NCBI RefSeq assembly: GCF_028278985.1
Contig: NZ_JANQTA010000019.1
Location: 1-43,544 of the forward strand
Length of the DNA stretch: 43,544 nt
Reading direction: 5' to 3'
DNA from: Candidatus Nitrosopumilus sp.
Lineage (GTDB): Archaea; Thermoproteota; Nitrososphaeria; Nitrososphaerales; Nitrosopumilaceae
Position 1 is the first letter of the stretch, and each line of letters opens with the position of its first letter. Both the position numbers and the translations under genes were made by a program. The notes below the pieces were generated by a model. The model saw only the letters and a list, made by a program, of their open reading frames with translations, had not been told where the DNA came from and did not search any database. This document shows, piece after piece, positions 25,744 to 35,164 of the stretch.

Positions 25744-25828
25744 TGCGGGCGATGGGATTTGAACCCACGAACTCCTGAGAGACTAGCCCCTCAAGCTAGC
25801 GCCTTTGGCCAGGCTGGGCGACGCCCGC
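25744..25828 (-). tRNA. tRNA-Leu (anticodon GAG)
   Basis: On the minus strand the 85 nt fold as a class II tRNA. Acceptor GCGGGCG pairs with CGCCCGC, the anticodon stem CTAGC/GCTAG encloses the loop TTGAGGG with anticodon GAG, and there is a long variable arm. The T-arm is GTGGG-TTCAAAT-CCCAT. The discriminator is A and CCA is not encoded. No intron is seen. Confidence 0.95.
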
Positions 25829-25880
25829 AACAAGATTTTCTTGCATGGTTTTTATAATCCTTGATTAGCTTTTCGATTGT

Positions 25881-26117
25881 ATGTTAATTCCTGTTAGATG
25901 CTTTACCTGTGGAAAACTAATTGCAGATAAGTTTGATGATTATCAAAATAAAATCAAAGCTGGGGAAGATCCAGATAAGGTTCTTGATTCATTAGGAATG
26001 GAAATGTATTGTTGCAGAAGGATGATGTTGACAACTGTTGAGACAATTCAACAAGTAATTCCATTCTATGAAGCAATTCAGAGAAGAAAACAAGAAGTTC
26101 AATCTGAGTTAGAGTAA
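25881..26117 (+). CDS. rpoN: RNA polymerase subunit N (Rpb10 homolog)
   Basis: RpoN is a small zinc-binding subunit needed for assembly of archaeal RNA polymerase. The 78-aa protein has the expected motif: LIPVRCFTCGK at the N-terminus and MYCCRRM later, giving four Cys for one zinc. It opens the run of genes rpoN-eno-rps2, a grouping conserved across archaea, and its stop is one base before the enolase start. rpoK, often next to it, is not here. Confidence 0.95.
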   Translation: MLIPVRCFTCGKLIADKFDDYQNKIKAGEDPDKVLDSLGMEMYCCRRMMLTTVETIQQVIPFYEAIQRRKQEVQSELE

Positions 26118-26118
26118 T

Positions 26119-27357
26119 TTGGCCAAAATTACTTCGATTGAAGGACGTATTCTATACAATAGTAGAGGCAGCAAAACAGTTGAAGTTGATGTTACATCAG
26201 ATAACAATTTTCTAGGAAGAGTATGTGCCCCATCAGGAGCTAGTGTTGGAAAATATGAAGCTGTTAGTTTCCTAAATGGAAAACCAGAAGAAAGTCTTAG
26301 AATCTTAAATGAAAATTCTGAAAAATTTATTGGTCTTGAATCATCAGATTTGAAGCAAATACACGATATTCTTAAAAAAATAGACAACACTGATAATTAT
26401 TCTGGGATTGGAGGCGCATTGGCATTTGCAGTAACTATTGCTTCAATGGAATCTGCAGCAAAGGCATCAAATCAACCGTTATTCCAAACATTATCATCTG
26501 AATCATCATTCAAATTTCCATTTCCATTAGGAAATATTTTAGGAGGAGGTGCACATGCAGGTCCTGGAACTCCAGACATACAAGAAATTTTAATTTGTGC
26601 AACAGGTTCAAAAACAATTGAAGATGCAATTAAGACAAATCTTGCAGTACACAAAGAATTACAGAAAATTTTGCTAAAAGAAGATCCTAATTTCACCAAT
26701 GGAAGAGGAGACGAGGGAGGATGGGCTCCAAAATTAAAAAATCAAGAGGCTTTAGAAGTTTCTGCAAAAGCATGTGAGAATTTAGGATATACTTTGGGAA
26801 AAGAAGTTTCCTTAGGTGTTGACTTTGCATCATCAACACAATGGAATGAAGAGAAACAAAAATACATTTACGATAGAGCAGGATTTGAAAACTCTACAGG
26901 AGAACAAATTGATTTTGCTGCAGATATTATTGATAAATTCAAATTAATTTATGCAGAAGATGCAGTTCATGAAGAAGCATTTGACGATATGTCTGAATTA
27001 ACATCAAAGTTTCCAAATACACTAGTTACTGGAGACGATCTTACTGTAACAAACAAGAATATTCTTGCAAAGGCTATTGAGAAAAAATCATGTAATGCAG
27101 CAATTCTAAAAGTTAACCAAGCTGGTAGTCTTTTTGATGCATTAGAGTTTGCAGATCTAGCAAACCAAAATAATATCAGATTAATCACTTCACATAGATC
27201 AGGCGAATCAACAGATTCACAAATTTCACACATAGGTCTTGCAACAAAGTCAAAGATGCTCAAAGTGGGCGTTGTTGGAGGGGAAAGAGTGGCAAAACTC
27301 AATGAATTATTACGCCTATCAGAGCATGATTTAATACGCGGTATGGCAGAGATTTAA
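26119..27357 (+). CDS. eno: enolase
   Basis: Enolase interconverts 2-phosphoglycerate and phosphoenolpyruvate in gluconeogenesis and lower glycolysis. The 412-aa protein starts at TTG, directly after rpoN (MAKITSIEGRILYNSRGSKT). It shows the substrate loop APSGASVGKYEA, GGGAHAG, DEGGWAPKL and the active-site lysine region AAILKVNQAGSLFDALEF, followed by ITSHRSGESTDSQISHIGLA, an enolase signature. The gene lies 7 bp before rps2. Confidence 0.96.
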   Translation: MAKITSIEGRILYNSRGSKTVEVDVTSDNNFLGRVCAPSGASVGKYEAVSFLNGKPEESLRILNENSEKFIGLESSDLKQIHDILKKIDNTDNYSGIGGALAFAVTIASMESAAKASNQPLFQTLSSESSFKFPFPLGNILGGGAHAGPGTPDIQEILICATGSKTIEDAIKTNLAVHKELQKILLKEDPNFTNGRGDEGGWAPKLKNQEALEVSAKACENLGYTLGKEVSLGVDFASSTQWNEEKQKYIYDRAGFENSTGEQIDFAADIIDKFKLIYAEDAVHEEAFDDMSELTSKFPNTLVTGDDLTVTNKNILAKAIEKKSCNAAILKVNQAGSLFDALEFADLANQNNIRLITSHRSGESTDSQISHIGLATKSKMLKVGVVGGERVAKLNELLRLSEHDLIRGMAEI

Positions 27358-27364
27358 AATCGCA

Positions 27365-27988
27365 ATGAGCCAACAAGCAGAAACAACTGACATCAAAAAG
27401 AAGATCCTCTCTACAGGAATTAGAGTAGGAACACAAGTAAAAACTAAATTCATGAAACCATTCATCACTAAAGCAAGTCCAGAAGGACTGTACATGCTTG
27501 ATTTGGATATTACATTAGAAAAAATTCAAACTGCTGCAAAATTCATCAATAGATTAGGTTCTGACAAACTTATCGTTTGTTCAGGAAGACAATACGCAGA
27601 GACTCCAATTGAGAAATTCTGTGAAGCTTTAGGTTCCAAGAAATTACTTGGAAGATTTATGCCAGGAACATTAACCAATCCATCATTACCATACTACATT
27701 GAACCAAAATTAGTTTTAATTTCAGACCCTCAAGTAGATGAACAAGCTGTCACTGAAGCAACAAATGCAGGAATTCCTGTTATTGGAATTGCAAATACAG
27801 ACAACATTACATCCAAACTTGATGTCATTATTCCAGCAAATAACAGAGGTAGAAAAGCTCTTGCAACAGTTTACTGGTTATTGGTACGTCAAATTCTCAT
27901 TGAAAGAGGAGAATTGAAGGAAGATGAACCAATGAAATATGAAATTGATGATTTTGAAACAAAGATTGCCGAAGAGGAAATCGAATAA
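27365..27988 (+). CDS. rps2p: ribosomal protein uS2
   Basis: This 207-aa small-subunit protein has the uS2 motifs TGIRVGTQVKTKFMKPFI, FINRLGSDKLIVCSGRQYAE, GRFMPGTLTNPSLPYYIEPKLVLISDPQVDEQAVTEA, IPVIGIANTDN and NNRGRKALATVYWLLVRQIL. The C-terminus is a short acidic tail. It sits in the archaeal order eno-rps2-mvk. Confidence 0.96.
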   Translation: MSQQAETTDIKKKILSTGIRVGTQVKTKFMKPFITKASPEGLYMLDLDITLEKIQTAAKFINRLGSDKLIVCSGRQYAETPIEKFCEALGSKKLLGRFMPGTLTNPSLPYYIEPKLVLISDPQVDEQAVTEATNAGIPVIGIANTDNITSKLDVIIPANNRGRKALATVYWLLVRQILIERGELKEDEPMKYEIDDFETKIAEEEIE

Positions 27989-28012
27989 TCAATTTTTCAT
28001 TCTAGAATTTAC

Positions 28013-28957
28013 TTGAAATCTAAATCATCAGCTCCAGGCAAAGTAATTCTTTTTGGAGAACATTTTGTCGTACATGGAATCAAAGCTGTTCTTTGTGCAA
28101 TAAATAAGCGAGTATTTGTTACAGCTGAAGCAATTGATGAAGAGAAAATCAGCATTAAATCAAACATTGGAGATTTAGAATTAGATAAAAACAAAAACAT
28201 TGATGAGATTAATTCACCTCTCAAACCATTCTATTTTCTTGCAGATAAATTACTCAAAGAACAATCAGAGATTGAAGGAATAAAAATATCAATCAAATCA
28301 GAAATACCACTTGGAGTAGGATTAGGATCATCATCAGCTTGTTGTGTAGCAGGAGCAGGGGCAATTTCAGGATTATTTTCAGAGAAAACAAAAGATGAAA
28401 TTTTAGAACTTGCAATAGATGCTGAAAAAACTATTTTTAAAAACACATCTGGTGCAGATTGTACGGTTTCCACTCATGGAGGAATAATGGTTTATGATAA
28501 AACAGGCTTTACAAAGATAGAATCTGAGCCTAATTTTCAACTTGTAATATCAAATTCAAACATTGAACATTCCACAGAAAAAGTTGTTGCAGAAGTACAA
28601 AAATTCAAAGACAAAAATGAAACTGAATTTGCAGAATTATGTTCTAAAGAATCAGAGTTAATTGAAAGCGTTCTAAGGATATTCAAAAAAAATGAAATTA
28701 AAGAGTTAGGTGAAAAAGTCATTGAAAATCAAAAATTTTTGGAAATAATAGGAATTTCAAATGACACATTAAGAGAAATGGTGAAGGTTGGTAACAAAAC
28801 ATCATTTGGATCCAAGATTACTGGCGCAGGTGGAGGTGGATGTATTTTTTCATTAGCAAACGAGGAAAATGCAGAAGAAACTTTGAAAGAATTTAAGAAT
28901 AAAAATTACGAATGTTTTTCAGTAAAAATTGATTTTAAGGGACTAGATACTTTTTAA
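28013..28957 (+). CDS. mvk: mevalonate kinase
   Basis: This GHMP kinase phosphorylates mevalonate, feeding isoprenoid synthesis for archaeal ether lipids. The 314-aa protein starts at TTG with APGKVILFGEHFVVHG, followed by the ATP loop PLGVGLGSSSACCVAGAGA and the C-terminal KITGAGGGGCIFSL. Together with the adjoining isopentenyl phosphate kinase it supports the archaeal (not the classical eukaryotic) mevalonate route. The gap after rps2 is 24 bp. Confidence 0.94.
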   Translation: MKSKSSAPGKVILFGEHFVVHGIKAVLCAINKRVFVTAEAIDEEKISIKSNIGDLELDKNKNIDEINSPLKPFYFLADKLLKEQSEIEGIKISIKSEIPLGVGLGSSSACCVAGAGAISGLFSEKTKDEILELAIDAEKTIFKNTSGADCTVSTHGGIMVYDKTGFTKIESEPNFQLVISNSNIEHSTEKVVAEVQKFKDKNETEFAELCSKESELIESVLRIFKKNEIKELGEKVIENQKFLEIIGISNDTLREMVKVGNKTSFGSKITGAGGGGCIFSLANEENAEETLKEFKNKNYECFSVKIDFKGLDTF

Positions 28958-28980
28958 TGAACTAAATAATTTGAAACATC

Positions 28981-29724
28981 ATGATTCTCATTAAATTAGG
29001 AGGTTCAATTATAACCAATAAAGAAAAAGCTCTATCTCCTAGAAGAAAAACCATTGAAAAAATAGTTAAAAATCTCAAAAAAATTGATGAACCAATAATT
29101 ATCGTTCACGGAGGAGGATCATATGGCCATTATTGGTCAGTAAAATATGATATGCATACAAAAGAAAGAAAATATGATCTTAGAGGAGTATCAATTGTAA
29201 AAAATTCAATGATAGAATTAAACAAAATAATTTTGGATTCTATGATTAAGAACAAATTGTCACCTTATTGTTTACCACCAACTGATTTTATGTCAGGAAA
29301 CAAGCCAATTTCAAAAAAAGTCACAGAAATAGAAAAAATAGCAAAATCAGGCATGATTCCAGTCACTTTTGGTGATGCATTATGGTATGGTCAGAATAAA
29401 ACATACATTTTATCAGGAGATAAAATTATGACACATTTTGCAAAAATTCTAAAACCAAAATTAACAATATTTGCATTAAATGAAGATGGACTATATTCCG
29501 ATCTTAAATCAAAAAAACTAATTAGAGAATTGAAAGGAGAAAGACCTCTCATTTCTGAAAATAAAATGGATGTTACAGGTGGAATGACAAGGAAGGTAGA
29601 AGAGGCAACAAAAATTGCAAAAATGGGATTGAAAGTATTTTTTGTAAATGGAAACAAACCTGAACGAATTGTGAAAGCGGTTAAAAATAAGAGATTTGAA
29701 GGAACACTGTTTAGAGGAAAATAA
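28981..29724 (+). CDS. ipk: isopentenyl phosphate kinase
   Basis: IPK converts isopentenyl phosphate to IPP, the last kinase step of the archaeal mevalonate pathway. The 247-aa amino acid kinase-fold protein opens ILIKLGGSIITNK and has HGGGSYGHYWS, where His50 is the IPK-defining catalytic residue. It also has VTFGDALWYG, ILSGDKIMTHFA and DVTGGMTRKVEEA. The IPP isomerase start follows its stop codon by one base. Confidence 0.95.
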   Translation: MILIKLGGSIITNKEKALSPRRKTIEKIVKNLKKIDEPIIIVHGGGSYGHYWSVKYDMHTKERKYDLRGVSIVKNSMIELNKIILDSMIKNKLSPYCLPPTDFMSGNKPISKKVTEIEKIAKSGMIPVTFGDALWYGQNKTYILSGDKIMTHFAKILKPKLTIFALNEDGLYSDLKSKKLIRELKGERPLISENKMDVTGGMTRKVEEATKIAKMGLKVFFVNGNKPERIVKAVKNKRFEGTLFRGK

Positions 29725-29725
29725 T

Positions 29726-30376
29726 ATGGCTGAAGAATTTGTAATTTTAGTAGATGGAAATGATAATCCAATAGGAAAAGAAGAAAAAGTAAAATGTCAT
29801 TTGCCTAATGGAAAACTTCATCGAGCATTTACAGCATTGTTATTTGACAAAGATGGAAGATTGGTTTTAACTAGAAGAGCAAAAGAAAAAATGCTATGGC
29901 CAGGTGATTGGGATGGGACTTTTGCAAGTCATCCAAGAGAAGGAGAAACATATGTTTCATCTGGAGAAAGAAGAATGCCTGAAGAATTAGGAATTAGTGG
30001 AAAACTAGATTATTTGCACAAGTTTGAATATCATGTTCCTTACAAAGATGTAGGTTCTGAAAATGAAGTTTGTGGAACACTAATTGGGATTACTGAAGAA
30101 TCTGGAAAATTACAAAAAATTGAAGGGGAGATTGATGAAATTAAATTAATTTCTGCAAAAGACTTACTTTCAGAAATTAATGAGCATCCAGAGATTTACT
30201 GTCCATGGATGTTAATTGCCCTTGAATTTTTAGAAAAATCAGACCAATTCACGCTCAAAAAATACGAAAATACCTTATCTGCGTGGATGAGTAATGAAAT
30301 GCATGAAGGATTGCTAAAAGCAATTAATGTGCATTTACCTGAAGATAAATGGAGATTCATAAATGAAAAAAACTAA
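29726..30376 (+). CDS. idi: type I isopentenyl-diphosphate isomerase-like Nudix protein, Cys67 replaced
   Basis: This 216-aa Nudix-fold protein aligns with type I IPP isomerase: LHRAFTALLFDKDGRLVLTRRA, WPGDWDGTFASHPREGE, ENEVCGTL and WMLIALEF. The glutamate in ENEVC is kept, but the catalytic cysteine (Cys67 of the Escherichia coli enzyme, in NSVCGHP) is Ala67 here (GTFASHP). Either this branch uses a different acid/base or it has another activity. Its place between ipk and idsA argues for isomerase work. The ATG at 29726 is chosen, as the longer frame (29696) runs into ipk. It overlaps idsA by 14 bp. Confidence 0.85.
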   Translation: MAEEFVILVDGNDNPIGKEEKVKCHLPNGKLHRAFTALLFDKDGRLVLTRRAKEKMLWPGDWDGTFASHPREGETYVSSGERRMPEELGISGKLDYLHKFEYHVPYKDVGSENEVCGTLIGITEESGKLQKIEGEIDEIKLISAKDLLSEINEHPEIYCPWMLIALEFLEKSDQFTLKKYENTLSAWMSNEMHEGLLKAINVHLPEDKWRFINEKN

Positions 30377-31343
30377 ACAAATTGAAAAAAATGCAAAAAC
30401 AGTAAACAAGTATCTATTTTCAAAATTAAAGGGGAATCCAAAAAAACTCTATGATGCTGCAGGACATCTAATTGTACATGGAGGAAAAAGACTACGACCA
30501 TTTATGGTAATCAGAAGTTGTCAAATCCTTAATGGAAAAATATCCAATGCAATGCCTGCTGCAAGTGCAGTAGAAATGGTTCATAACTTTACATTAGTTC
30601 ATGACGACATAATGGACAATGATGAAATGAGACATGGAGTTCCTACAGTTCATAAAAAATTTGGTATGCCAATTGCAATTTTAGCAGGAGATGTTTTATT
30701 TTCCAAGGCATATCAAGTCATTACTGATTCAAAATTATCTCCAAGTGCTACAGCCCATCTAGTTTCAAGATTAGCTAAAGCATGTGTAGACGTTTGTGAA
30801 GGTCAATTACTAGATGTAAAAATGGCTGAAGAGAAAAAAATTCCATCTCAAGCTGATTACATCACAATGATCGGTAAGAAAACCGCAGCATTATTTGATG
30901 TATCATGTGCAATGGGTGCAATTTGTGCAACAAACAAAACAAAAGATATTTCAAACTTGTCATCATTTGGAAGAAATCTTGGAATTGCTTTTCAAATCAC
31001 AGATGATTTGATAGGTGTAATGGGGGATCCAAAAATTACTAAAAAACCTGTAGGTAATGATCTTAGAGAAGGAAAAAAATCATTACCAATTTTGATGGCA
31101 ATTAAAGCAGCTAAAGGAAATGATAAAAAAATTATTCTGAAGGCTTTTGGAAATTCAAAGATTTCAAGAAAAGATTTGGATAAAGCAGTAGAGGTCATTC
31201 GCTCCTTAGGCATTGAAGAAAGTGTTAGAAAACAGGCTCTAAAATACGCATCAAAGGCAGAAAAATCATTATCAAAATACTCTGGTTCAGCAAAAAACGA
31301 CTTGATTGCATTATTAGATTTTGTAGTTAAGAGAAGTGTGTAA
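30363..31343 (+). CDS. idsA: polyprenyl (geranylgeranyl) diphosphate synthase
   Basis: This trans-prenyltransferase condenses IPP with allylic diphosphates to make the C20 chains of archaeal lipids. The 326-aa protein has GGKRLRPFM, the first Asp-rich motif LVHDDIMDNDEMRHG, KTAALF and the second Asp-rich region FQITDDLIGVMGD. The residues before the first motif (NF) are not bulky enough to say how long a chain is made. The ATG lies inside the end of idi. Confidence 0.93.
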   Translation: MKKTKQIEKNAKTVNKYLFSKLKGNPKKLYDAAGHLIVHGGKRLRPFMVIRSCQILNGKISNAMPAASAVEMVHNFTLVHDDIMDNDEMRHGVPTVHKKFGMPIAILAGDVLFSKAYQVITDSKLSPSATAHLVSRLAKACVDVCEGQLLDVKMAEEKKIPSQADYITMIGKKTAALFDVSCAMGAICATNKTKDISNLSSFGRNLGIAFQITDDLIGVMGDPKITKKPVGNDLREGKKSLPILMAIKAAKGNDKKIILKAFGNSKISRKDLDKAVEVIRSLGIEESVRKQALKYASKAEKSLSKYSGSAKNDLIALLDFVVKRSV

Positions 31344-31409
31344 GAAAATAGTAAATTACAGTTACTATAAAAAAGCCTGATTCATTATCGACTACAGGAG
31401 ATTAGAATA

Positions 31410-33119
31410 TTGGATGACGATATAAAAAAAGAAATTCGAAAAATGGCACTTCAAAATGCATTTGAACATGACGGACAAACTCAAGATAAAATAATTTTAG
31501 GAAAAATTTTAGGTACAAAACCAGAATTTAGAACAAAAGTGAAAGAAATTTCTGAAGTGATTTCAGAGATTGTTGCTTTAGTTAATCAATTATCATCTGA
31601 AGAACAACAAAGTGAAATTGAAAAAGAATTTCCAGAATTATTAAAACCAAAAGAAAAAGTGGAAGAGAAAGAGGGATTGCCTGATCTTCCTGGAGCTGAA
31701 CAAGGTAAAGTTGTTACAAGATTTCCACCAGAACCAAATGGTTATCCACATATTGGACATGCAAAAGCCGCTATCATAAATTCTGAATATGCAAAAATGT
31801 ATGGAGGAAAATTTATCCTAAGAATGGATGACACCAACCCAGAAGCAGAAAGAATGGAATATCATGCTGCTATTAAAGTTGGATTAGAATGGCTTGGAAT
31901 ACAATTTGATCAAGTAAAGAGTACATCTGATGATATGGAAGTGTTCTATGAAAAAGGAAAAGAGTTGATAAATTCAGGAAAAGCATATGTTTGCACTTGT
32001 AAGAGAGATGAGATAAGCAAAAATCGAAGAGAAAGAAAAGATTGTAAATGTAGTTTTGACGATATTGAAAAAAATAATAAAAATTGGGATAAGATGAATG
32101 AAAAATTCAAACCAGGAGAAGCTATTGTTAGATTCAGAGGAGACATGAAAGCAGATAATGCTGTAATGAGAGACCCAGTTTTATTCAGAATTATAGATGA
32201 AAAACACTATACAGTTGGGGACAAGTACAGAATTTGGCCTAGTTACGACATGGCAGTAGCCATAGAGGATAGTATTGATGGAGTTACGCATGCATTTCGT
32301 TCAAAAGAATTTGAATTGAGAAAAGAGCTAATTGATGCAATTTTAGATGCCTTAGATATGAGAAAACCATACCAAGGCTTCTTTTCAAGATTAGAATTCA
32401 AAGGAATGCCTATTTCAAAGAGAATTATCAAACCACTAATTGAAGAGGGAAAAGTTTCTTGGTATGATGATCCTAGACTCCCAACTTTAGAGGCCTTACG
32501 TAGAAGAGGAGTAAAACCTGAAGCTATTAGAAAATTTATCATGTCATTGGGATTGACTAAAGCAAATACACTTGCTCCATTTGATGCTTTAGAAGCTTTC
32601 AATAGAAAATTTGTGGATGCAACAAGTAAGAGATTATTCATGGTAAGTCATGCAAAAAAACTAACTGTAAATAATTTATCGCTTACTGCAGTTGAGATTC
32701 CAAATCATCCTGTAAATGATATGGGTAAAAGAAAAATCGAAATAGATTCAGGATTTTACATTTCAGGAGAAGATGCTGAGACAATTAAAGAAGGCATGCA
32801 AATCAGACTCTTAGGATTAGGAAATGTTTCAATAACAAAAGTTGGTTCTGAATTTGAGGGAGATTTTGTAGGTGATGGAGATACAACAAATATTCCAAAA
32901 ATTCAATGGGTATCTGAAAAGAATGCTCATGAGATTAAGATGATTATTCCAAAAACATTGTTCAACGGAGAAGAATTCAATGAAGACAGTTTAGAAGAAT
33001 TAGATGTTTATACTGAACCACATTATCTACAATTAAAAGAAGGAGAAGAAATTCAATTTGTTAGATTTGGATATTGTAGAAAAGATTCACAAAATCAAGC
33101 CATTTTTACACATAAGTGA
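31410..33119 (+). CDS. gltX: glutamyl-tRNA synthetase, archaeal type
   Basis: GluRS charges tRNA-Glu and, in most archaea, also tRNA-Gln for later amidation. The 569-aa class I enzyme has an N-terminal helical extension (1-95), then TRFPPEPNGYPHIGHAKAA with the HIGH motif, CTCKRDEIS, and the KMSKS equivalent FKGMPISKRIIKP. The all-beta anticodon-binding domain at the C-terminus is of the GlnRS/archaeal GluRS kind (VNDMGKRKI, HYLQLKEGEEIQFVRFGYC). TTG is the start, with AGGAG 9 bp upstream at 31396-31400 and a TATA box near 31365-31373. Confidence 0.95.
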   Translation: MDDDIKKEIRKMALQNAFEHDGQTQDKIILGKILGTKPEFRTKVKEISEVISEIVALVNQLSSEEQQSEIEKEFPELLKPKEKVEEKEGLPDLPGAEQGKVVTRFPPEPNGYPHIGHAKAAIINSEYAKMYGGKFILRMDDTNPEAERMEYHAAIKVGLEWLGIQFDQVKSTSDDMEVFYEKGKELINSGKAYVCTCKRDEISKNRRERKDCKCSFDDIEKNNKNWDKMNEKFKPGEAIVRFRGDMKADNAVMRDPVLFRIIDEKHYTVGDKYRIWPSYDMAVAIEDSIDGVTHAFRSKEFELRKELIDAILDALDMRKPYQGFFSRLEFKGMPISKRIIKPLIEEGKVSWYDDPRLPTLEALRRRGVKPEAIRKFIMSLGLTKANTLAPFDALEAFNRKFVDATSKRLFMVSHAKKLTVNNLSLTAVEIPNHPVNDMGKRKIEIDSGFYISGEDAETIKEGMQIRLLGLGNVSITKVGSEFEGDFVGDGDTTNIPKIQWVSEKNAHEIKMIIPKTLFNGEEFNEDSLEELDVYTEPHYLQLKEGEEIQFVRFGYCRKDSQNQAIFTHK

Positions 33120-33125
33120 TTAATT

Positions 33126-33995
33126 ATGAAAATTGCACGATTGTTATACGAAAATAGTGAGACATATGGATTTGTGAAAGGAGACAAAGTGGCAACGAAA
33201 GATGAAATTACATATCTTACAGGCGTGCCAATTCCTCACAATGTGAAAGATTTTTTGTTTGATGGCTGGTATGACGAGATTAAAGACAAGCTTGATGAGT
33301 TGCCATATGAAGCAGATCTTTCAAAATTCAAAATTCTACCACCAATTCCTAATCCAAATAAGATTATTTGTTTAGCATTCAATTATGTCGACCATGCCGA
33401 AGAGCAGGGATTAAAGGCTCCCGAAGACCCAGCATTGGTAATAAAACCAAGAACTGCATTAAACAGTACTAATTCAGATATTGTTTGTCCAGATTTTGTA
33501 ACACAATTAGATTACGAGGTAGAACTTGCTCTAATTGTAGGAAAAAATTGTAAGAATATTTCAGTGGAAGAAGCACAAGATAAGATTTTTGGGTATATGG
33601 TATTCAATGATGTTTCAGCAAGAGACATTCAATTCAAAGACAAACAATTCACGAGAGGGAAAAGTTTTGATTCATTTGCACCATGTGGACCATGGATAAC
33701 AACAGTTGATGAAATCAAAGATGCACAAAATCTAAAATTAACAACAAAAATCAATGGTGAAATTAGACAAAATTCATCAACAAGCAACATGTTTATTAAA
33801 ATTCCAGAAATTATTTCAAAAATTTCCAAAGTAATGACACTTGAGAAAGGAGATATCATTTCTACAGGAACGCCAGCTGGAGTAATGTTGAACAAACCTA
33901 ATGCAGTTTTCCTAAAAGATGGAGACAAAGTAGAAATGGAAATTGAAAATTTAGGTAAGCTTCACAACACCATCAAATTTACAAAATCAAATTAA
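33126..33995 (+). CDS. fumarylacetoacetate hydrolase family protein
   Basis: This 289-aa protein of the FAH superfamily cleaves or hydrates beta-keto acids; the substrate is unknown. It carries a small N-terminal domain and the catalytic domain motifs IICLAFNYVDHAEEQG, KPRTALNS, QLDYEVELALIVG (metal-binding Glu), GYMVFNDVSARDIQ, GKSFDSFAPCGPW and ISTGTPAGVM. It begins 7 bp after gltX, probably in the same transcript. The end overlaps the convergent acetyltransferase gene by 4 bp. Confidence 0.92.
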   Translation: MKIARLLYENSETYGFVKGDKVATKDEITYLTGVPIPHNVKDFLFDGWYDEIKDKLDELPYEADLSKFKILPPIPNPNKIICLAFNYVDHAEEQGLKAPEDPALVIKPRTALNSTNSDIVCPDFVTQLDYEVELALIVGKNCKNISVEEAQDKIFGYMVFNDVSARDIQFKDKQFTRGKSFDSFAPCGPWITTVDEIKDAQNLKLTTKINGEIRQNSSTSNMFIKIPEIISKISKVMTLEKGDIISTGTPAGVMLNKPNAVFLKDGDKVEMEIENLGKLHNTIKFTKSN

Positions 33996-34768
33996 ACAAG
34001 AGATTTTTTTAACAAATGAAAAGTTAATTTGTGCTCTAATCCTTCATGATTTGGTAATTCCTCTTTAGTTAAGATTTGAATTCTTTCAAATTTTCTATCC
34101 ATACCAAGATTTTGTAAATATGATAAAATGTTAGAGGTAGATTCATGATTCTTCGAAAATAATGTTGCAATAAGCGTATTATCAAAATGTTCAGATTCTG
34201 TTAGAATTGACAAAGAAAAATTATTAGATATAGGAGAAGAAATAATTCTATTTTCAGTAGATAATTTTTCTATTGAAGAATTGTCTAGTGGAAACCATCT
34301 CCAAGAATCAATATACATCGGATATAATTTTGAATCAATAGTATTTTCAAATTGTATTGGAATATTTGAGATGGTTTTTGGCAACAATGAATAAAACTTC
34401 CATGTTTCAACTATTGTATAGCCTAAAGATATTGCCAAGTTTAATGAAGCAGTGTTAGATGTATCAATTAACATGAATGATGTTGTAATTTTGTTTTCTA
34501 AACCAATTTTTTCAGAATAACTGATCAATTCAGATGCAATTTTTTTGCGTCTGTGATTTGGTGAAACCCTAATCCCTTCTATCCAAAGTTGATTTCTGGA
34601 CGTTAAAGCATGACAAATACCGACAGGGCTGGGATTTTCAAAAACTAGAAGATTATCTTCCTTTAGCCAATAATCCCAAACATACTCAATATAATCTCCC
34701 CATGAAAATGTATTTTGACAGAATTTTAGTATGGTTTCCTTGTCAGAGTCTATTGCTTTTCTAATCAT
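33992..34768 (-). CDS. GNAT-family N-acetyltransferase
   Basis: This 258-aa protein has the GNAT fold: MIRKAIDSDKETILKFCQNTF, then the acetyl-CoA-binding stretch WIEGIRVSPNHRRKKIASELISYS and NTASLNLAISLGY. The C-terminal 110 residues or so form a second, unrecognised part. The acceptor substrate cannot be inferred. It is a lone minus-strand gene. Confidence 0.85.
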   Translation of the reverse strand: MIRKAIDSDKETILKFCQNTFSWGDYIEYVWDYWLKEDNLLVFENPSPVGICHALTSRNQLWIEGIRVSPNHRRKKIASELISYSEKIGLENKITTSFMLIDTSNTASLNLAISLGYTIVETWKFYSLLPKTISNIPIQFENTIDSKLYPMYIDSWRWFPLDNSSIEKLSTENRIISSPISNNFSLSILTESEHFDNTLIATLFSKNHESTSNILSYLQNLGMDRKFERIQILTKEELPNHEGLEHKLTFHLLKKSLV

Positions 34769-34819
34769 TTGAATTCACTATACGAAAAAATATTAAGAAA
34801 TACAAAATAAAAACCTCAA

Positions 34820-35128
34820 ATGGGAAAAATTATCGCTGGTAAAACATCAGATATTCCTCCAGGTAAAATGATCAAAGTATCAATTGATGGAAGAGACATT
34901 TTGGTGGCAAATATTGATGGAGAATTTTGTGCTACAGACGACTCATGCACACATTCAGGTGCAAGTCTCTCGGAAGGGCAATTAGATGGTTGTACTATCA
35001 CATGCGGCTGGCATAAAGCAGAATTTGATTGTAAAACAGGCAAATTGATAAAATTCCCAGCTAAAATTAGAGATTTAACCTCATACAATGTTTCTGTAGA
35101 ATCAGATAGTGTATTTGTAGAGATGTAA
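34820..35128 (+). CDS. Rieske-type [2Fe-2S] protein
   Basis: This 102-aa soluble protein has both Rieske cluster boxes, CTHSGASLSEG and CGWHKAEFD, giving Cys-His and Cys-His ligands. It lacks a signal peptide or membrane anchor, so it resembles cytosolic Rieske ferredoxins (NirD or dioxygenase-ferredoxin type), not the bc1 subunit. It would transfer electrons to an unknown partner. It starts at ATG, 51 bp from the divergent acetyltransferase. Confidence 0.93.
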   Translation: MGKIIAGKTSDIPPGKMIKVSIDGRDILVANIDGEFCATDDSCTHSGASLSEGQLDGCTITCGWHKAEFDCKTGKLIKFPAKIRDLTSYNVSVESDSVFVEM

Positions 35129-35164
35129 CTATATACTTCTAATTTTTAACAAAAGGTGTAAAAA

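Noticed and set aside
29696-29725. Longer start for the IPP isomerase-like gene
   Set aside because: It would overlap the end of ipk and add ten residues not matching the family; the ATG one base after the ipk stop fits better.
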